Under the pieces are notes generated by a model. The model was given only the letters and a program-made list of their open reading frames with translations, was not told where the DNA came from and did no database searches. DNA of 64,000 bases from Panorpa germanica. Taxonomy: Eukaryota; Arthropoda; Insecta; Mecoptera; Panorpidae. Below, piece after piece: positions 49,909-59,764 of the stretch. Numbering within the stretch: position 1 is the stretch's first letter; each line of letters starts with the position of its first letter. Made by a program: the position numbers and the translations under genes. The DNA lies in the NCBI GenBank assembly GCA_963678705.1, contig OY783219.1, positions 8,308,001 to 8,372,000 of the forward strand. Reading direction: 5' to 3'.

Positions 49909-52900
49909 TGGGGACAACTCTGCCTGCTGTTCCGATCAAGAGTCCCCACATTACAGCAGTCGGAACAATAGGAGGAGTAAATAGGGGACCAATTGTGATG
50001 GGATATATGGAAGACCGGCCATGCAAATTTTTGATTGATACTGGTGCTACGCAATCACTAGTCGGATTGGAATTCATTAGACGACAAGAATTTACGAAGC
50101 AGATCATCGCACCAGCAGCTCCCATTGTATTGCGAGCAATTACTGGAGATACGGCACCCGTTTGCGGAAAAATTAAATTAAAGATCAGGTTGGGCCACAT
50201 GATCCAAAACTTTGTATTCCTCGTAGCACCAATAGAGGAAGAATGTGTTCTGGGTTACGATTGGATGTCCTCAATAAACTGTACAATTTTTCCAAGAGCT
50301 AAAATTATACAAATAGGAAGAGACCAGCTTGAGCTGCTAAAAGATGACACTGAAGAAACTCTAAATATCAGAACGAGTATTACAAAAGACATACAGCCCT
50401 CAGATGATAAAGAAGTGACCCTTCCGAACCACCTACAGGACGTCTATGAGAAGTCAAATAAAAACTTAACTCTTGAAGAATCTCATGACCTGAAGATGGT
50501 ACTACAAGACAACCAGGACATTTTTTCATCGGGAATAGAAGACGTGGGACACACGACATTAGTGCAACACCCAATAAAGGTAGGAGACGCTAGACCAATT
50601 AAACAACCTGCACGAAGACTGCCATGGGGACAAGAAGAGGAAGTGGACGCCATGGTGGATCAAATGCTGCGAGACGGAATAATAGAACCCTCAACAAGTC
50701 CGTGGGCATCGCCGATAGTACTAGTAAAGAAAAAAGACGGAACGAAGCGATTCTGCGTGGACTACAGGAGACTGAACGATGTCACGCTAAAGGATGCATA
50801 CCCGTTGCCTCGTATCGATAGCCTTTTTAGTGTATTAAACGGGTCTAAATACTTCTCCACTCTTGATCTCCGGAGCGGATATTGGCAAGTAGAAGTAAAA
50901 CAAGAAGATAGGGAGAAAACAGCGTTCACGACCGGGAAAGGTCTGTGGCAGTTTCGAGTAATGCCTTTTGGTCTATGTAATGCCCCCGCAACATTTGAAC
51001 GATTAATGGATAGCGTCTTAAAAGACTTACCTCCGGGAACATGCCTCGTGTATCTGGACGACATAGTGGTGCTTGGCAAAGATGCTAGAAGCCAAATAGA
51101 TAATTTGAAAATTGTATTTCAACGATTACGAACAGCAAACCTTAAATTAAACCCAAAGAAATGCAACCTTTGTGCCGAGCAAATAAGATATCTGGGACAT
51201 GTCGTCACTAGAAATGGAGTATCTACGGACCCGGAAAAAGTGAAAGCTATTCAGACCTGGCCGACACCCACCAACCTGTCGGAAGTGCGAAGTTTCCTTG
51301 GGTTATGTGCTTATTACAGAAAATTTGTTTCAAACTTTGCGAAGATTGCAAAACCGCTGTATGAACTTACGGAGAAACCAACTACGAAGAGGCGACCCAT
51401 TGTGTGGACACCATCATGTGAAGACTCGTTCAACCAATTAAAGGGAAAGCTTACAAATGCACCGATCCTTGCTTTTCCCCAACGTGTAGGCGAATTTATA
51501 TTGGATACGGATGCATCGCATACCGGAATGGGAGCAGTACTCTCACAAATACAACAAGGCGAAGAATGTGTAATAGAATACTTCAGTAGGGTATTCTCGA
51601 AGGCCGAACAGAATTACTGTGTTACTCGAAAGGAACTACTGGCAGTCGTTAAAGCTCTAAAACAGTTTAGACACTATTTGTGGGGCCAGCCATTTCGAAT
51701 TCGTACCGACCACGCTTCGTTAACCTGGTTAACAAATTTTAAGGAGCCTGAGGGACAACTAGCACGTTGGCTACAACAGATAAGCGAATACCAGTATAAA
51801 ATCGAGTACCGGCCAGGACGTCAACACGCAAATGCAGATGCATTGTCTAGAAGACCATGTGCAACCAATGGATGTGACCACTGTGAACGTAAGGAGGCTA
51901 AACAGGAGCCCGAATGCGTACCCGATGAGGCAATACTTATACGACATACTCAAGTCTATTTACAAAACGGTCGATTACCTCTTAACTATGATGATGCCGA
52001 AAAATGGGATCCCGACACATTAGTAAAAGCAGAAATCAAAATGAACATGGAATACATCAGGGATGACCTATTCTTAGCACCCTCCGAATACTCGTTAGCC
52101 CATTGTGTCGCCGAAGACCTGCACATGAGTAAAGGTATTGCAGTAACATTCAAGGAGAAATTCGGAGATCTGAGAAAGCTTCGAGAACAACAGAGAAAGG
52201 TAGGAGAAGTTGCAGTTCTAGAAAAGGATGGAAGATTTATTTATTATCTGATTACAAAACGGAGGAGTTCCGGAAAACCAACGTACCATGATCTATGGCA
52301 ATCATTGGTATCACTACGAGAACACATCCTGCAGCAACAAGTAAAGAAGTTAGCCATTCCGCAAATAGGTTGCGGACACGATCATTTGACGTGGGCACAT
52401 GTAGAGCGTCTGCTGAGATACGTGTTCTACGATTTGGAGCTCAACATTCAGGTTTATATACCAGAACCGGTAGCAACCGTTCCCATAAGATACTTGACGC
52501 GGGCGAAAGCTAAAACCGAAGAAACTCAAGTAACAGAGAATAATGATTCGCCTCCACCTGCAGATAACTCGATTCAAACGACTGATCAAGCAGAAGATGA
52601 ACTGGGTGACATCGTAGGTGAAGCACAGAAAGAAGATGAAGATCTGGCACTCATTGCGGCATGGAAAAAGACAGGAATTAGACCTCAATGGCCAGAGGTA
52701 TCAGCCTATAGTCCTCGTGTAAAAGAATATTGGTCTATGTGGAACTGTTTAGAACTTCACGACGGAAGGCTATATCGGTTGTGGCATTTTGTAGACGACA
52801 GGCCACCCATTCGACAACTGATAGTACCTAATAAACTAGTCCCGGATATATTGAAACAAGTACACGATAGTTTCTCAGGTGGACATTTCGGGGTGCATAA

Positions 52901-53936
52901 AACACTAGAGAAGATACGGCAAAGGTGGTACTGGCCCCGTTGCGGAGCCTCAGTAAATCGTTGGTGTCGAAATTGTGACACTTGTACGGCCAGTAAAGGA
53001 CCCCGGCAGAGAAATCGAGGACCTATGCATACCTACACGGTGGGAGCACCGTTCGAAAGAGTTGGAATGGACATTTTAGGACCACTGCCACGGAGCCGAA
53101 CCGGCAATAAATATGTGTTGATCGTGGTGGATTACTTCACTAAATGGCCTGAAATACTACCTATTCCGAATCAAGAAGCGATCACAGTTGCAAAAGTCTT
53201 TGTGCAAGAAGTAGTATCGCGTTATGGAGTTCCCCGAGAGCTACATTCGGATCAAGGAAGAAATTTTGAAGCCGCCGTATTCCAACAGATTTCGAAACTT
53301 CTAGGCATGAATAAAACCCGAACTACACCATTACATCCGCAGTCGAACGGCATGGTTGAAAGACTAAATCGGACGATAGAGGAATACCTGTCGAAATTTG
53401 TCCATACTAACCAAGACAATTGGGACGAGTTGATACCTCTGTTTCTACTGGCATATCGGTCAGCGGTGCACGAAGCAACACGGCAGACTCCAGCCGCTAT
53501 GCTAATGGGACGTGAACTCAGGTTACCCTGTGACCTGATGTACGGACCTCCTCCCGAAAGAAAGTTTAGTGGCAACGAAGAATACTGCGAAACCCTAGCG
53601 CAAGAATTAGAAAAAATCCACAAACTTGCGAGAGAACGCCTTCAGTTAGCGACGGATCGCTCGAAAACGCGTTATGATTGTGGAAAACAAAGTCAGCGTT
53701 TTTCCAGAGGTGATGCGGTATGGCTCTACTATCCTAAGAAGAAGATAGGACGAAGCCCTAAACTACAAGCCAAATGGGAAGGACCGTATTTAATATCGGC
53801 TGTCATTTCGGACGTGGTCTACAAAGTGCAGAGATCAGCCCGAGGAAAATGCATGATTGTTCACCGAGACCGACTCGCAAAGTACGAGGGTGAAAATGCT
53901 CCGGACTGGGAGTTAACGGAATCAGCCGCCCGATGA
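49791..53936 (+). CDS. pol: Pol polyprotein with embedded macrodomain
   Basis: Residue numbers count from the Met at 49791, but translation probably enters by -1 frameshift near residue 34; the frame is open from 49767. Domains in order: aspartic protease (DTGA, 83-86); reverse transcriptase from about 277 (YLDD, 421-424); RNase H (D574, E615, D640); a macrodomain (751-890); an acidic Pro-containing linker (about 905-945); integrase zinc finger (H1025, H1032, C1062, C1065); integrase core D1094, D1154, E1190 (D-D-35-E); and a GPY motif at 1331. All key catalytic residues are present and there are no internal stops. The RNase H-to-integrase gap of about 335 residues is much longer than usual because of the macrodomain. 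The frame ends at a TGA (53934-53936), 30 bp before the polypurine tract. No env follows. Confidence 0.96.
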   Translation: MDLQQGKKPTCEWYKLGKKTLDIGCQCESAVGKRVAGSLMGTTLPAVPIKSPHITAVGTIGGVNRGPIVMGYMEDRPCKFLIDTGATQSLVGLEFIRRQEFTKQIIAPAAPIVLRAITGDTAPVCGKIKLKIRLGHMIQNFVFLVAPIEEECVLGYDWMSSINCTIFPRAKIIQIGRDQLELLKDDTEETLNIRTSITKDIQPSDDKEVTLPNHLQDVYEKSNKNLTLEESHDLKMVLQDNQDIFSSGIEDVGHTTLVQHPIKVGDARPIKQPARRLPWGQEEEVDAMVDQMLRDGIIEPSTSPWASPIVLVKKKDGTKRFCVDYRRLNDVTLKDAYPLPRIDSLFSVLNGSKYFSTLDLRSGYWQVEVKQEDREKTAFTTGKGLWQFRVMPFGLCNAPATFERLMDSVLKDLPPGTCLVYLDDIVVLGKDARSQIDNLKIVFQRLRTANLKLNPKKCNLCAEQIRYLGHVVTRNGVSTDPEKVKAIQTWPTPTNLSEVRSFLGLCAYYRKFVSNFAKIAKPLYELTEKPTTKRRPIVWTPSCEDSFNQLKGKLTNAPILAFPQRVGEFILDTDASHTGMGAVLSQIQQGEECVIEYFSRVFSKAEQNYCVTRKELLAVVKALKQFRHYLWGQPFRIRTDHASLTWLTNFKEPEGQLARWLQQISEYQYKIEYRPGRQHANADALSRRPCATNGCDHCERKEAKQEPECVPDEAILIRHTQVYLQNGRLPLNYDDAEKWDPDTLVKAEIKMNMEYIRDDLFLAPSEYSLAHCVAEDLHMSKGIAVTFKEKFGDLRKLREQQRKVGEVAVLEKDGRFIYYLITKRRSSGKPTYHDLWQSLVSLREHILQQQVKKLAIPQIGCGHDHLTWAHVERLLRYVFYDLELNIQVYIPEPVATVPIRYLTRAKAKTEETQVTENNDSPPPADNSIQTTDQAEDELGDIVGEAQKEDEDLALIAAWKKTGIRPQWPEVSAYSPRVKEYWSMWNCLELHDGRLYRLWHFVDDRPPIRQLIVPNKLVPDILKQVHDSFSGGHFGVHKTLEKIRQRWYWPRCGASVNRWCRNCDTCTASKGPRQRNRGPMHTYTVGAPFERVGMDILGPLPRSRTGNKYVLIVVDYFTKWPEILPIPNQEAITVAKVFVQEVVSRYGVPRELHSDQGRNFEAAVFQQISKLLGMNKTRTTPLHPQSNGMVERLNRTIEEYLSKFVHTNQDNWDELIPLFLLAYRSAVHEATRQTPAAMLMGRELRLPCDLMYGPPPERKFSGNEEYCETLAQELEKIHKLARERLQLATDRSKTRYDCGKQSQRFSRGDAVWLYYPKKKIGRSPKLQAKWEGPYLISAVISDVVYKVQRSARGKCMIVHRDRLAKYEGENAPDWELTESAAR
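49884..49948 (+). promoter_or_regulatory. -1 ribosomal frameshift signal with pseudoknot
   Basis: The heptamer G GGA AAC (49884-49890) is in the correct gag phase for a -1 slip (X XXY YYZ) and lies 15 bases before the gag stop codon. After a 5-base spacer, GCAGGCAG (49896-49903) pairs perfectly with CTGCCTGC (49920-49927). The loop sequence TGGGGAC (49909-49915) pairs perfectly with GTCCCCA (49942-49948), making an H-type pseudoknot with 8-bp and 7-bp stems. The same heptamer is used by several retroviruses. Slippage would join Gag through Asn416 to the pol frame at Arg34 of the open frame that starts at 49791. Confidence 0.85.
52041..52463 (+). other. TARG1/OARD1-type macrodomain within Pol
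   Basis: Residues 751-890 of the pol frame align end to end with the small macrodomain hydrolase OARD1 (TARG1/C6orf130): EYIRDDLFLAPSEYSLAHC, then GIAVTFKEKFG, YYLITKRRSSGKPTY, IPQIGCGHDHLTW, and a final IQVYIP strand. The family's nucleophilic lysine (human K84) corresponds to K823 and its catalytic aspartate (human D125) to D864. TARG1 removes ADP-ribose from glutamate/aspartate and deacylates O-acetyl-ADP-ribose. The length of about 140 residues equals the free-standing enzyme. It is inferred to be an active hydrolase captured from a host gene; its role in the element is unknown. Other macrodomain classes fit less well because the K...GCGxD pattern is specific to this one. Confidence 0.9.
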
Positions 53937-53966
53937 AAATTATAAGCCCTCGGGACGAGCGCTTTT

Positions 53967-53979
53967 AAGAGGGGGAAAG
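53967..53979 (+). promoter_or_regulatory. polypurine tract
   Basis: AAGAGGGGGAAAG immediately upstream of the 3' LTR, the primer for plus-strand DNA synthesis. Confidence 0.9.
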
Positions 53980-54625
53980 TGTTACGAATTTGCGGGCGTC
54001 TGAGGATACAAAAATTATAGTTATAAACTAATTAGCAGAAAAGGTTACGCATCCCTGCACAAATATCTAGACGTTTCGATAACGAGGCTGTTTACTAGTT
54101 GGCGCATAACTTGATACGCGTGTGTGTTCCTGGAAATGAATATAAACAACTGCATACCAACTGGTGTTATTGTTTACATGTGAATATTCTAGAATCAAAT
54201 ACTACGCGTATGGACAGGAACGTCATAGAAATAGTCGGAAGGTCAAACAGCGTATTTGAGTAAATATAGGAATGTTCTGGAAAGTCAAAAGTGTCGAGAC
54301 CAGGGGAATTGTACTGCGTAAACCGCTAATATAAAAAGGAGCAAAGCATTGCGTCGCGAGTCAGTTTTTACAACAGCAGTCAGACCGCAAGAAAACATCA
54401 GCCAGTAAAACTAATAAGTAAAATAATTAACCGTAATAATTGTAAAGTAGTTGTAATTGTTTTTGTGTTAATAAATAAAGTTTATAAAAGTGTCAATCCT
54501 TCTTTTAATTTGAATTGTGGCTATTTTTAAATATAAGTTACAACGCGACTAAATAGTGTAAACAATTGCTTCCGCTCGGCAATCAACTAAAAAGAACCCC
54601 GTCGTCGCCAAGTAAAATTGTAACA
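53980..54625 (+). repeat. 3' LTR
   Basis: 646 bp, matching 47734-48379 base for base as far as I could read. It carries the same TATA box, heat-shock elements and AATAAA signals (about 54470-54479), where the element's RNA would be polyadenylated. Confidence 0.96.
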
Positions 54626-56176
54626 TTTATTTAAGAGGTATACGGGGGGCAAACCAGGGTACTTGCCCAGGGTGACCAATTCATGGGGGACTAAAAAAAT
54701 CCTATATTATAATGCTCCAAGTGTTTATTTATATTTTTATGTGTTTATATGTTTGGTTCCAATTTTGTATGGCATCTCGACAACGGTTTAAGGGAAGTTT
54801 TTGAAAATTTCCTATTTCGTAGAGAAAAAAATTCTAAGACTTTTGGCGTCCCCCGATTTTTTCCTGAATTTCCTGGAAACCCGTAATTTTGGAAAAATAG
54901 AAATAAAGTGAGCTCTTTTTGCTGTATTACTTTTAATTCGTAAAAGATAGAAAGTTGAAATTTTGCATGTGTATTAAGGTAGTTAATGCTGACATTTCTC
55001 ACAAATTAGAAATTCAAAAATTGAAAAAGGTTGAAGAAATTCGAAGGCCCGGAGTAAAAATTGTGCTAGAAAGTTGAAATTGTGTATATAGGCTAACCTT
55101 GGTAACTTATTTACGAATCGAAAAAAAAAATCCCAAATTTTGAAAAAAAAGTTGGTAAAATAACGCATAAATTATTTTGATAAATTGAAAAATTATTTTA
55201 TTGTGCGAGTTTATTATTTCAATTTAAAAAAAAGAAACTCTAGTTGTTTATAAAATTTAAATATAAATGATAAATTGTTCAAGGTAAATGATCCTTTTTT
55301 TTATTATTATTTTTATTTTAATGTTTTTGTTATTAGGCACTACATTCTTCTGCCTTAAATCATTAAATTACATTTCATTGTGATTAATTATATTTTATAT
55401 GTGTTCCTTATTGCATTCTCTCTCCTTCCAAAAGGAGAATAAAAAGTAAAAATAAACTTAAACCCCTACTGCTTCTGCTACTCTGCCCTTCAGTATTTTT
55501 CTTCGCTCATCTTCTCTACTTCGCTACCTCTTACCTTCAATACTTCCACAATCTTCTTTTTACTTTCTACTCTTTTCTCACATGAATACTTTTCTTTTAG
55601 TTTTTAGATATGCAATATCTCGACAATGGTTAATTATACAAAAAAATACATAAGATCAAATTTGTAGAGAATTTTACGATCTTTAAGTTTCATTATAACA
55701 CCTAACGACATATTATAAATAGGAAAAGAGTTATTTGCAAAAGAACGGATTTTTGTGACCCTTGACCTTGAACATCTTCTTAGCTAGTCTTTAGAACATT
55801 AAAACAAAAGTCTACACAAAATTTCAGCTTGTTATCTTTCAGGTATGCCACTCCTTCCACCTTATATTACTGACGTATGAAATACATATTTCTTCGATAT
55901 AATGGTATTTTGATAAACATTAAAGTAAAATTTCTTATAACACTTCTTTAAACACTTTTCTATGAAATACTGATACTGATATCGATCAGTGCGATTACAA
56001 TAATAAATAAACGCAATTATTTTAATCAAAATAAAAACATTTCATTTAAATTCATAATGTATATATATATAATTTTTAAATCATGTTTTAAAACGAAACA
56101 AAACTTGTAATAAATACTCACCAATAACAAAACCGGTGCAAATATTATATTTAAAATAACATAATAATTAATAATC
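54626..56176. other. spacer between retrotransposon and astacin gene 1
   Basis: 54640-54680 is G+C-richer (GGGGGGCAAACCAGGG). The block GGTTGAAGAAATTCGAAGGC (about 55028) and AGTAAAAATTGTGCTAGAAA recur in intron 4 of the second astacin gene (60769, 60905), so they belong to a dispersed repeat. 55300-55580 resembles a decayed pyrimidine-rich LINE 3' end. A donor-like TTG|GTGAGT at 56122 on the minus strand is conserved after both astacin stop codons. Confidence 0.4.
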
Positions 56177-58437
56177 TTAATTTCCTCTCGAGTCACATTC
56201 CTTTTTGTACCTTCTTTGTATCTTAAGTATATCAGTTTTGGTTATTTCTTGGCCTCCTAATTCAATTCCAGGTTTCTAAAGAACATATATTTGTTAAAGT
56301 TAGTTTACATTTTGTGTAAACATTATTTTAATGGATGTGGTCAGGACCGGATTAACCTATAAATCTATAATTACCAACGGTGTGATCGTAGGGTTTCCAT
56401 TTTTTGACAATGCTGTAGCAGAATAATGCATTATGCTCTTATAATCATATTCGGTGCCCAAATTAGTCACCTCGGAGGCCGAATATTTTTTAAAACTAGA
56501 TTCTCTTCCTGTAATTTAGCATTTGAACTTGTTTAATAAACATTGCTATTAAAGTTGCTGAAAGTTGGTGAGCCGGCAAATTAGTGAATTGTGTAAAGGT
56601 TGAGTACAGGACGGTGTAGATAAATGGAGATACGTTAATATGGATAAAGACAGAAAAAAAGACTATTAAAAAAACAAAATTAATAATTTACACTTTTTAC
56701 CTTCCAATATATTTTCCCAGTGTATCTTTACATAATCATCACGATTGTGGGTAGATTGTTGGTGATAGAATCCCAATGCATGGATAAGTTCATGAACAAT
56801 AATATGTTTAAGCATACAAATTTCTGTATTTAAATTAAGTACTTGCCCTCCAAGCTTATGGCCTACTAGTGACCAACATCCAGATCCATTACTGCGAAAC
56901 TAAATAGAATATGTACCTAATTAAAATATATTTTTTTGTTTTAAAGATGTAAGAAGTATTGCATTATTTCTAGGCGTTAATTTTTATTATAATTTTTTAA
57001 TATTATTATTATTAAGTTATTATTGTAATTGAAATTAACTGTACAAAATTAATATTAAATCTGACGATAGATGTCAATGTGATGAAGAAGGAACTTTGGA
57101 TCATATTATATTTGAATGCATAAATTATAGTTTAAAAAGATCAAAATTGAATAGTGAAATATTAGATGTGATTAAAACTTTTCCCGTTAATACTAAATTC
57201 TTGTTAAGTGATTCAAAATTAATTAGTGAATTATTTAAAAATTTGGACAATTGAATTATAAATTATAAAACATGTATAAAAAATGTTTAATGGTGGCTAT
57301 GACGAATAAAAGTCAAAGCAAATAAATAAATAAATTTAAAAAAAATTAATCTTTTAAATGACAATTAAATTCCATTAAAAAACTTACAACAATATAACTA
57401 CTATCTAGTTCTTGATAATCCCTGAAACGTATACAGGTGTTTTTGCTAATAGTTGACATAGCTTCCTTTATTACTTTAACATCTTCAGGAGCTAAAAATA
57501 AAAATGTATTAAGACTATACTAATAAAATCTAAAATACAGTGATGCCTCGGGTTACGAACGCAGTTTTCGATTAAATTTTAATTCGAGTTATATATAATA
57601 TCACGGGATACGAACTCACAAACATTGCTTGACGCCTCCGCAATATTCCACCACTAAGTCATAGTTTTAGTACGTTATCATGTATATATGACATACTTTT
57701 TGTATTAAGTTAAGTCTCATTACGGTTTCCAGGAATGTTAAAAATGTTAGGGACGATAATGGATGGTGGAAGAACCCTAAATGCATTATTACAGCAAAAA
57801 CAATAACGAAAATAATACCTAAACATGAAAATGGTGTTCGTATTTATGTTCGTAGTACGATTTGTACTATATTAAAAAAGTAAGATGTTATCAAATCAAA
57901 GATCTTAAGTGTTAGAAGAAGTAGAAAAATTATTGTTAGTTGAGATAGTGTTAGCGTTTCTTTTGCTCGGTGATTTAATGACGAAATCATCGAATTCAAG
58001 TGACAGAACCACTTAAATTCGTAACCCGAGGGACCACTGTAATATCTCACAAAATGAATTCTTCTCTAAGCGATACGGTACGATTCCTTTCGGCCATTTG
58101 GTACTCGGATTCCACATTCCATTTTTGATTGTCATTGCTACATCCATATCAATTTCGTCTTCATCTTTATATATCATTATATCCCCTTCTAACTGCCCGC
58201 TATTTTCCCAAGCGTTACCTCCTGTCCTTACTGATAATATTAGAAACATCAAATTATTTGTGAATCTATCTCATTACAATGTAGCTAAAGAAATATGAAT
58301 GTTAAAAATTTACCTAGCTTTCTTTGAGATATTGTATCCTTAACATATCCTACGTATGCTGGTTGCGGATAATCTCGAGAAGGTAATAGAAATACTGTGG
58401 GCCCAAATAAACTCAGCAGGAATATAATACTATACAT
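56177..58437 (-). CDS. astacin-family zinc metalloprotease, gene 1
   Basis: Six exons: 58437-58314, 58230-58051, 57491-57388, 56899-56701, 56508-56375, 56275-56177. All introns are GT-AG and the spliced frame is open for 279 residues. Exon 1 encodes a signal peptide (MYSIIFLLSLFGPTVFLL), so it is secreted. The propeptide has LEGD (55-58), the aspartate switch that blocks zinc; activation is probably by cleavage near residue 77. The catalytic domain (about 78-279) has HELIHALGFYH (H172, E173, H176, H182), the Met-turn SIMHYS (227-232) and the four conserved cysteines (121, 144, 164, 274). There are no CUB or EGF domains. Gln183 replaces the usual Glu after the third zinc histidine. A pogo-like MITE sits in intron 2 and a LINE tail in intron 3. 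The substrate is unknown; digestive, hatching, seminal and venom roles are all known in this family. Confidence 0.9.
57000..57345 (+). mobile_element. LINE tail in intron 3 of astacin gene 1
   Basis: A 5'-truncated LINE. An open frame (57039-57254) contains a C-terminal zinc-knuckle motif RCQCDEEGTLDHIIFEC, then a TKFLLSDSKLISELF-type end. The 3' UTR (TATGACGAATAAAAGTCAAA, AAATAAATAAAT, poly(A)) matches that of the RNase H-bearing copy at 43030-43560, so the two fragments belong to one family. The equivalent intron of gene 2 lacks it. Confidence 0.75.
57538..58039. mobile_element. pogo/Tigger-like MITE in intron 2
   Basis: 502 bp between TA dinucleotides (57536-57537, 58040-58041). The ends are CAGTGATGCCTCGGGTTACG and, inverted, CAGTGGTCCCTCGGGTTACG. 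CAG tips with a TA target duplication are typical of the pogo branch of Tc1/mariner. It ends only 10 bp from the splice donor of exon 2. A deleted copy occupies the same intron of gene 2. Confidence 0.8.
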
Positions 58438-59130
58438 TGTTTTTCACAATATTCTCTCTCTAAAAAAATGAACCCTTCTTGGTCTGGTTCTTAGGGATTT
58501 AGTTATAGAAATGGTGATTTCTTACTCTACTATAGTACACAACAAAACTGGAAATTTATTTTTTATCTTTAAGTTTATTGGATATTTTTATTTAAATATG
58601 ATTGATTTATAATCTAAATGATACCAGCATAATTTATTTCCTATACTCCAATTTAAACATTAGATTTCTACAACAATGATTCAGCCGACAATTTCACGCG
58701 TCATCATTTAATCAGCTCAGTTGTGCAGCAACTGCCAGACGCAAATAACAGTACATCATCTCCTAGTAACCTGCTCACAATATCAAACTCAACGAACAAA
58801 GGATAGTCTTTCAGACAATCCAGAAGAAACTCAAAAAGTGCTCCAATTTCTTACTGATATATAATTCATAAATCAAATTTAACTAAAATAAAATAACTTG
58901 ACTTGATTTTTTTCAACGTTCAAATTTATTTTTTATCTTAAATTTTATTGAATATATTTATTTAAATGTGATTGATTTATAATCTGGATGATACCAGCAT
59001 AATTTCTTTCGTGTTGTATTTTCTATAGTCCAATTTAAACATCAGATTGCTACAACAATAGTCCAAGATCCTAGTGTCTCCAAATCTACGTCATTTTAGA
59101 AAAGTTGACATTTTGAGAATAAATTGTGTT
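58438..59130. other. shared 5' flank of the astacin genes
   Basis: 58438-58860 is closely similar to 63607-64000, the region upstream of gene 2, including AACCAGACCAAGAAGGG near the start codon and a TATAACT at 58507-58501 (minus strand), about 65 bp upstream of the ATG, which may be the TATA box. Part of it (GATACCAGCATAATTT and neighbours) is repeated again at 58915-59060. Conservation fits a promoter inside the duplicated block. Confidence 0.45.
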
Positions 59131-59580
59131 AAGTATCATTCCCACTCACTGCTTTAATTTAATTTTGTATTTTGTATTTAATTTAAATTGTTTAGCATAT
59201 GGCAATACGCGTAGTCATTCATAGTACCATTTTTAATTTAATTTATTTTTTAAGTTTTCTAAGTTTTTTTAGAACCTTACAAGATCCAATGTCATAAATT
59301 AAAAATATTAAATTAAGAAAAACTGTATCATATTATAACCTTCAAAATGTGACAATCTGTCAAAATGCAGTAGGATTTACTTTTAAAAGAAGTTTAATGT
59401 CAGTTTTTGAAAAATATAGAAGTGAAAACAATTTTAAAGTTAATAAAAACAAATATAACAAAATATTCTCATACAATTTTGTCGAACTGTCAAAATTTAT
59501 ATTACTAACGATGCATACGCACCAACTAAATTAACTAAACTTAAATTAAAACACAAATGTAAAAAGGAATGCTTAAACAA
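59131..59580 (+). mobile_element. interspersed repeat I
   Basis: It matches the reverse complement of 9231-9666 nearly throughout: CATATGGCAATACGCGTAGT, GTGACAATCTGTCAAAATGC, GATGCATACGCACCAACTAA, AAAAAGGAATGCTTAAAC. The frame across 59349-59534 is not preserved in the other copies. Confidence 0.6.
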
Positions 59581-59585
59581 AAACC

Positions 59586-59764
59586 TGTCAGATGCAAATA
59601 ACAGTCCATCATCTACTAGTAACCTGCCCACAATATAAAACTCAACGAACAAAACACAACATCAGTGGTGAACTAAAGGACATGCTTTCAGACAATCCAG
59701 AAGAAATACAAAAAGTGCTCGAATTCCTTACTGATAAAAACTCAATTTTAACTAAAATAAATTA
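59586..59764 (+). pseudogene. broken coding-like fragment, repeated
   Basis: Protein-like text on the plus strand. One frame reads LSDANNSPSSTSNLPTI and, after a stop and a shift, another reads ISGELKDMLSDNPEEIQKVL to a TAA. The same stretch recurs at 58735-58870 and at 63920-64000, where the first part stays open. I do not recognise the family. The amino-acid make-up and repetition suggest a transposon ORF remnant rather than a host exon. Confidence 0.35.

Larger units (their letters stand above)
47734..54625 (+). mobile_element. complete Ty3/Gypsy LTR retrotransposon with macrodomain
   Basis: A 6,892-bp element. Two 646-bp LTRs, with no difference found on reading both, start TGTTAC and end GTAACA. 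The internal part holds a tRNA-Leu primer site, a leader, gag, pol (protease, reverse transcriptase, RNase H, macrodomain, integrase) and a polypurine tract. The domain order RT-RNase H-integrase and the integrase GPY motif place it in Ty3/Gypsy; there is no env frame. Identical LTRs mean a recent insertion, and all frames are open, so it may be active. The 4-6 bp host duplication expected at the edges is not visible: the left flank ends ACATAC, the right begins TTTATT. Codon use is far less AT-biased than the host sequence around it. Confidence 0.97.

Noticed and set aside
49338-53623. Several open frames of 60-123 codons antisense or out of frame to gag and pol
   Set aside because: They are by-products of the codon usage of the real gag and pol frames, with no domain or start context.
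47734-54625. Possibility that this is an endogenous retrovirus with env
   Set aside because: Pol ends 43 bp before the 3' LTR, with only the polypurine tract between. There is no room for an env gene.
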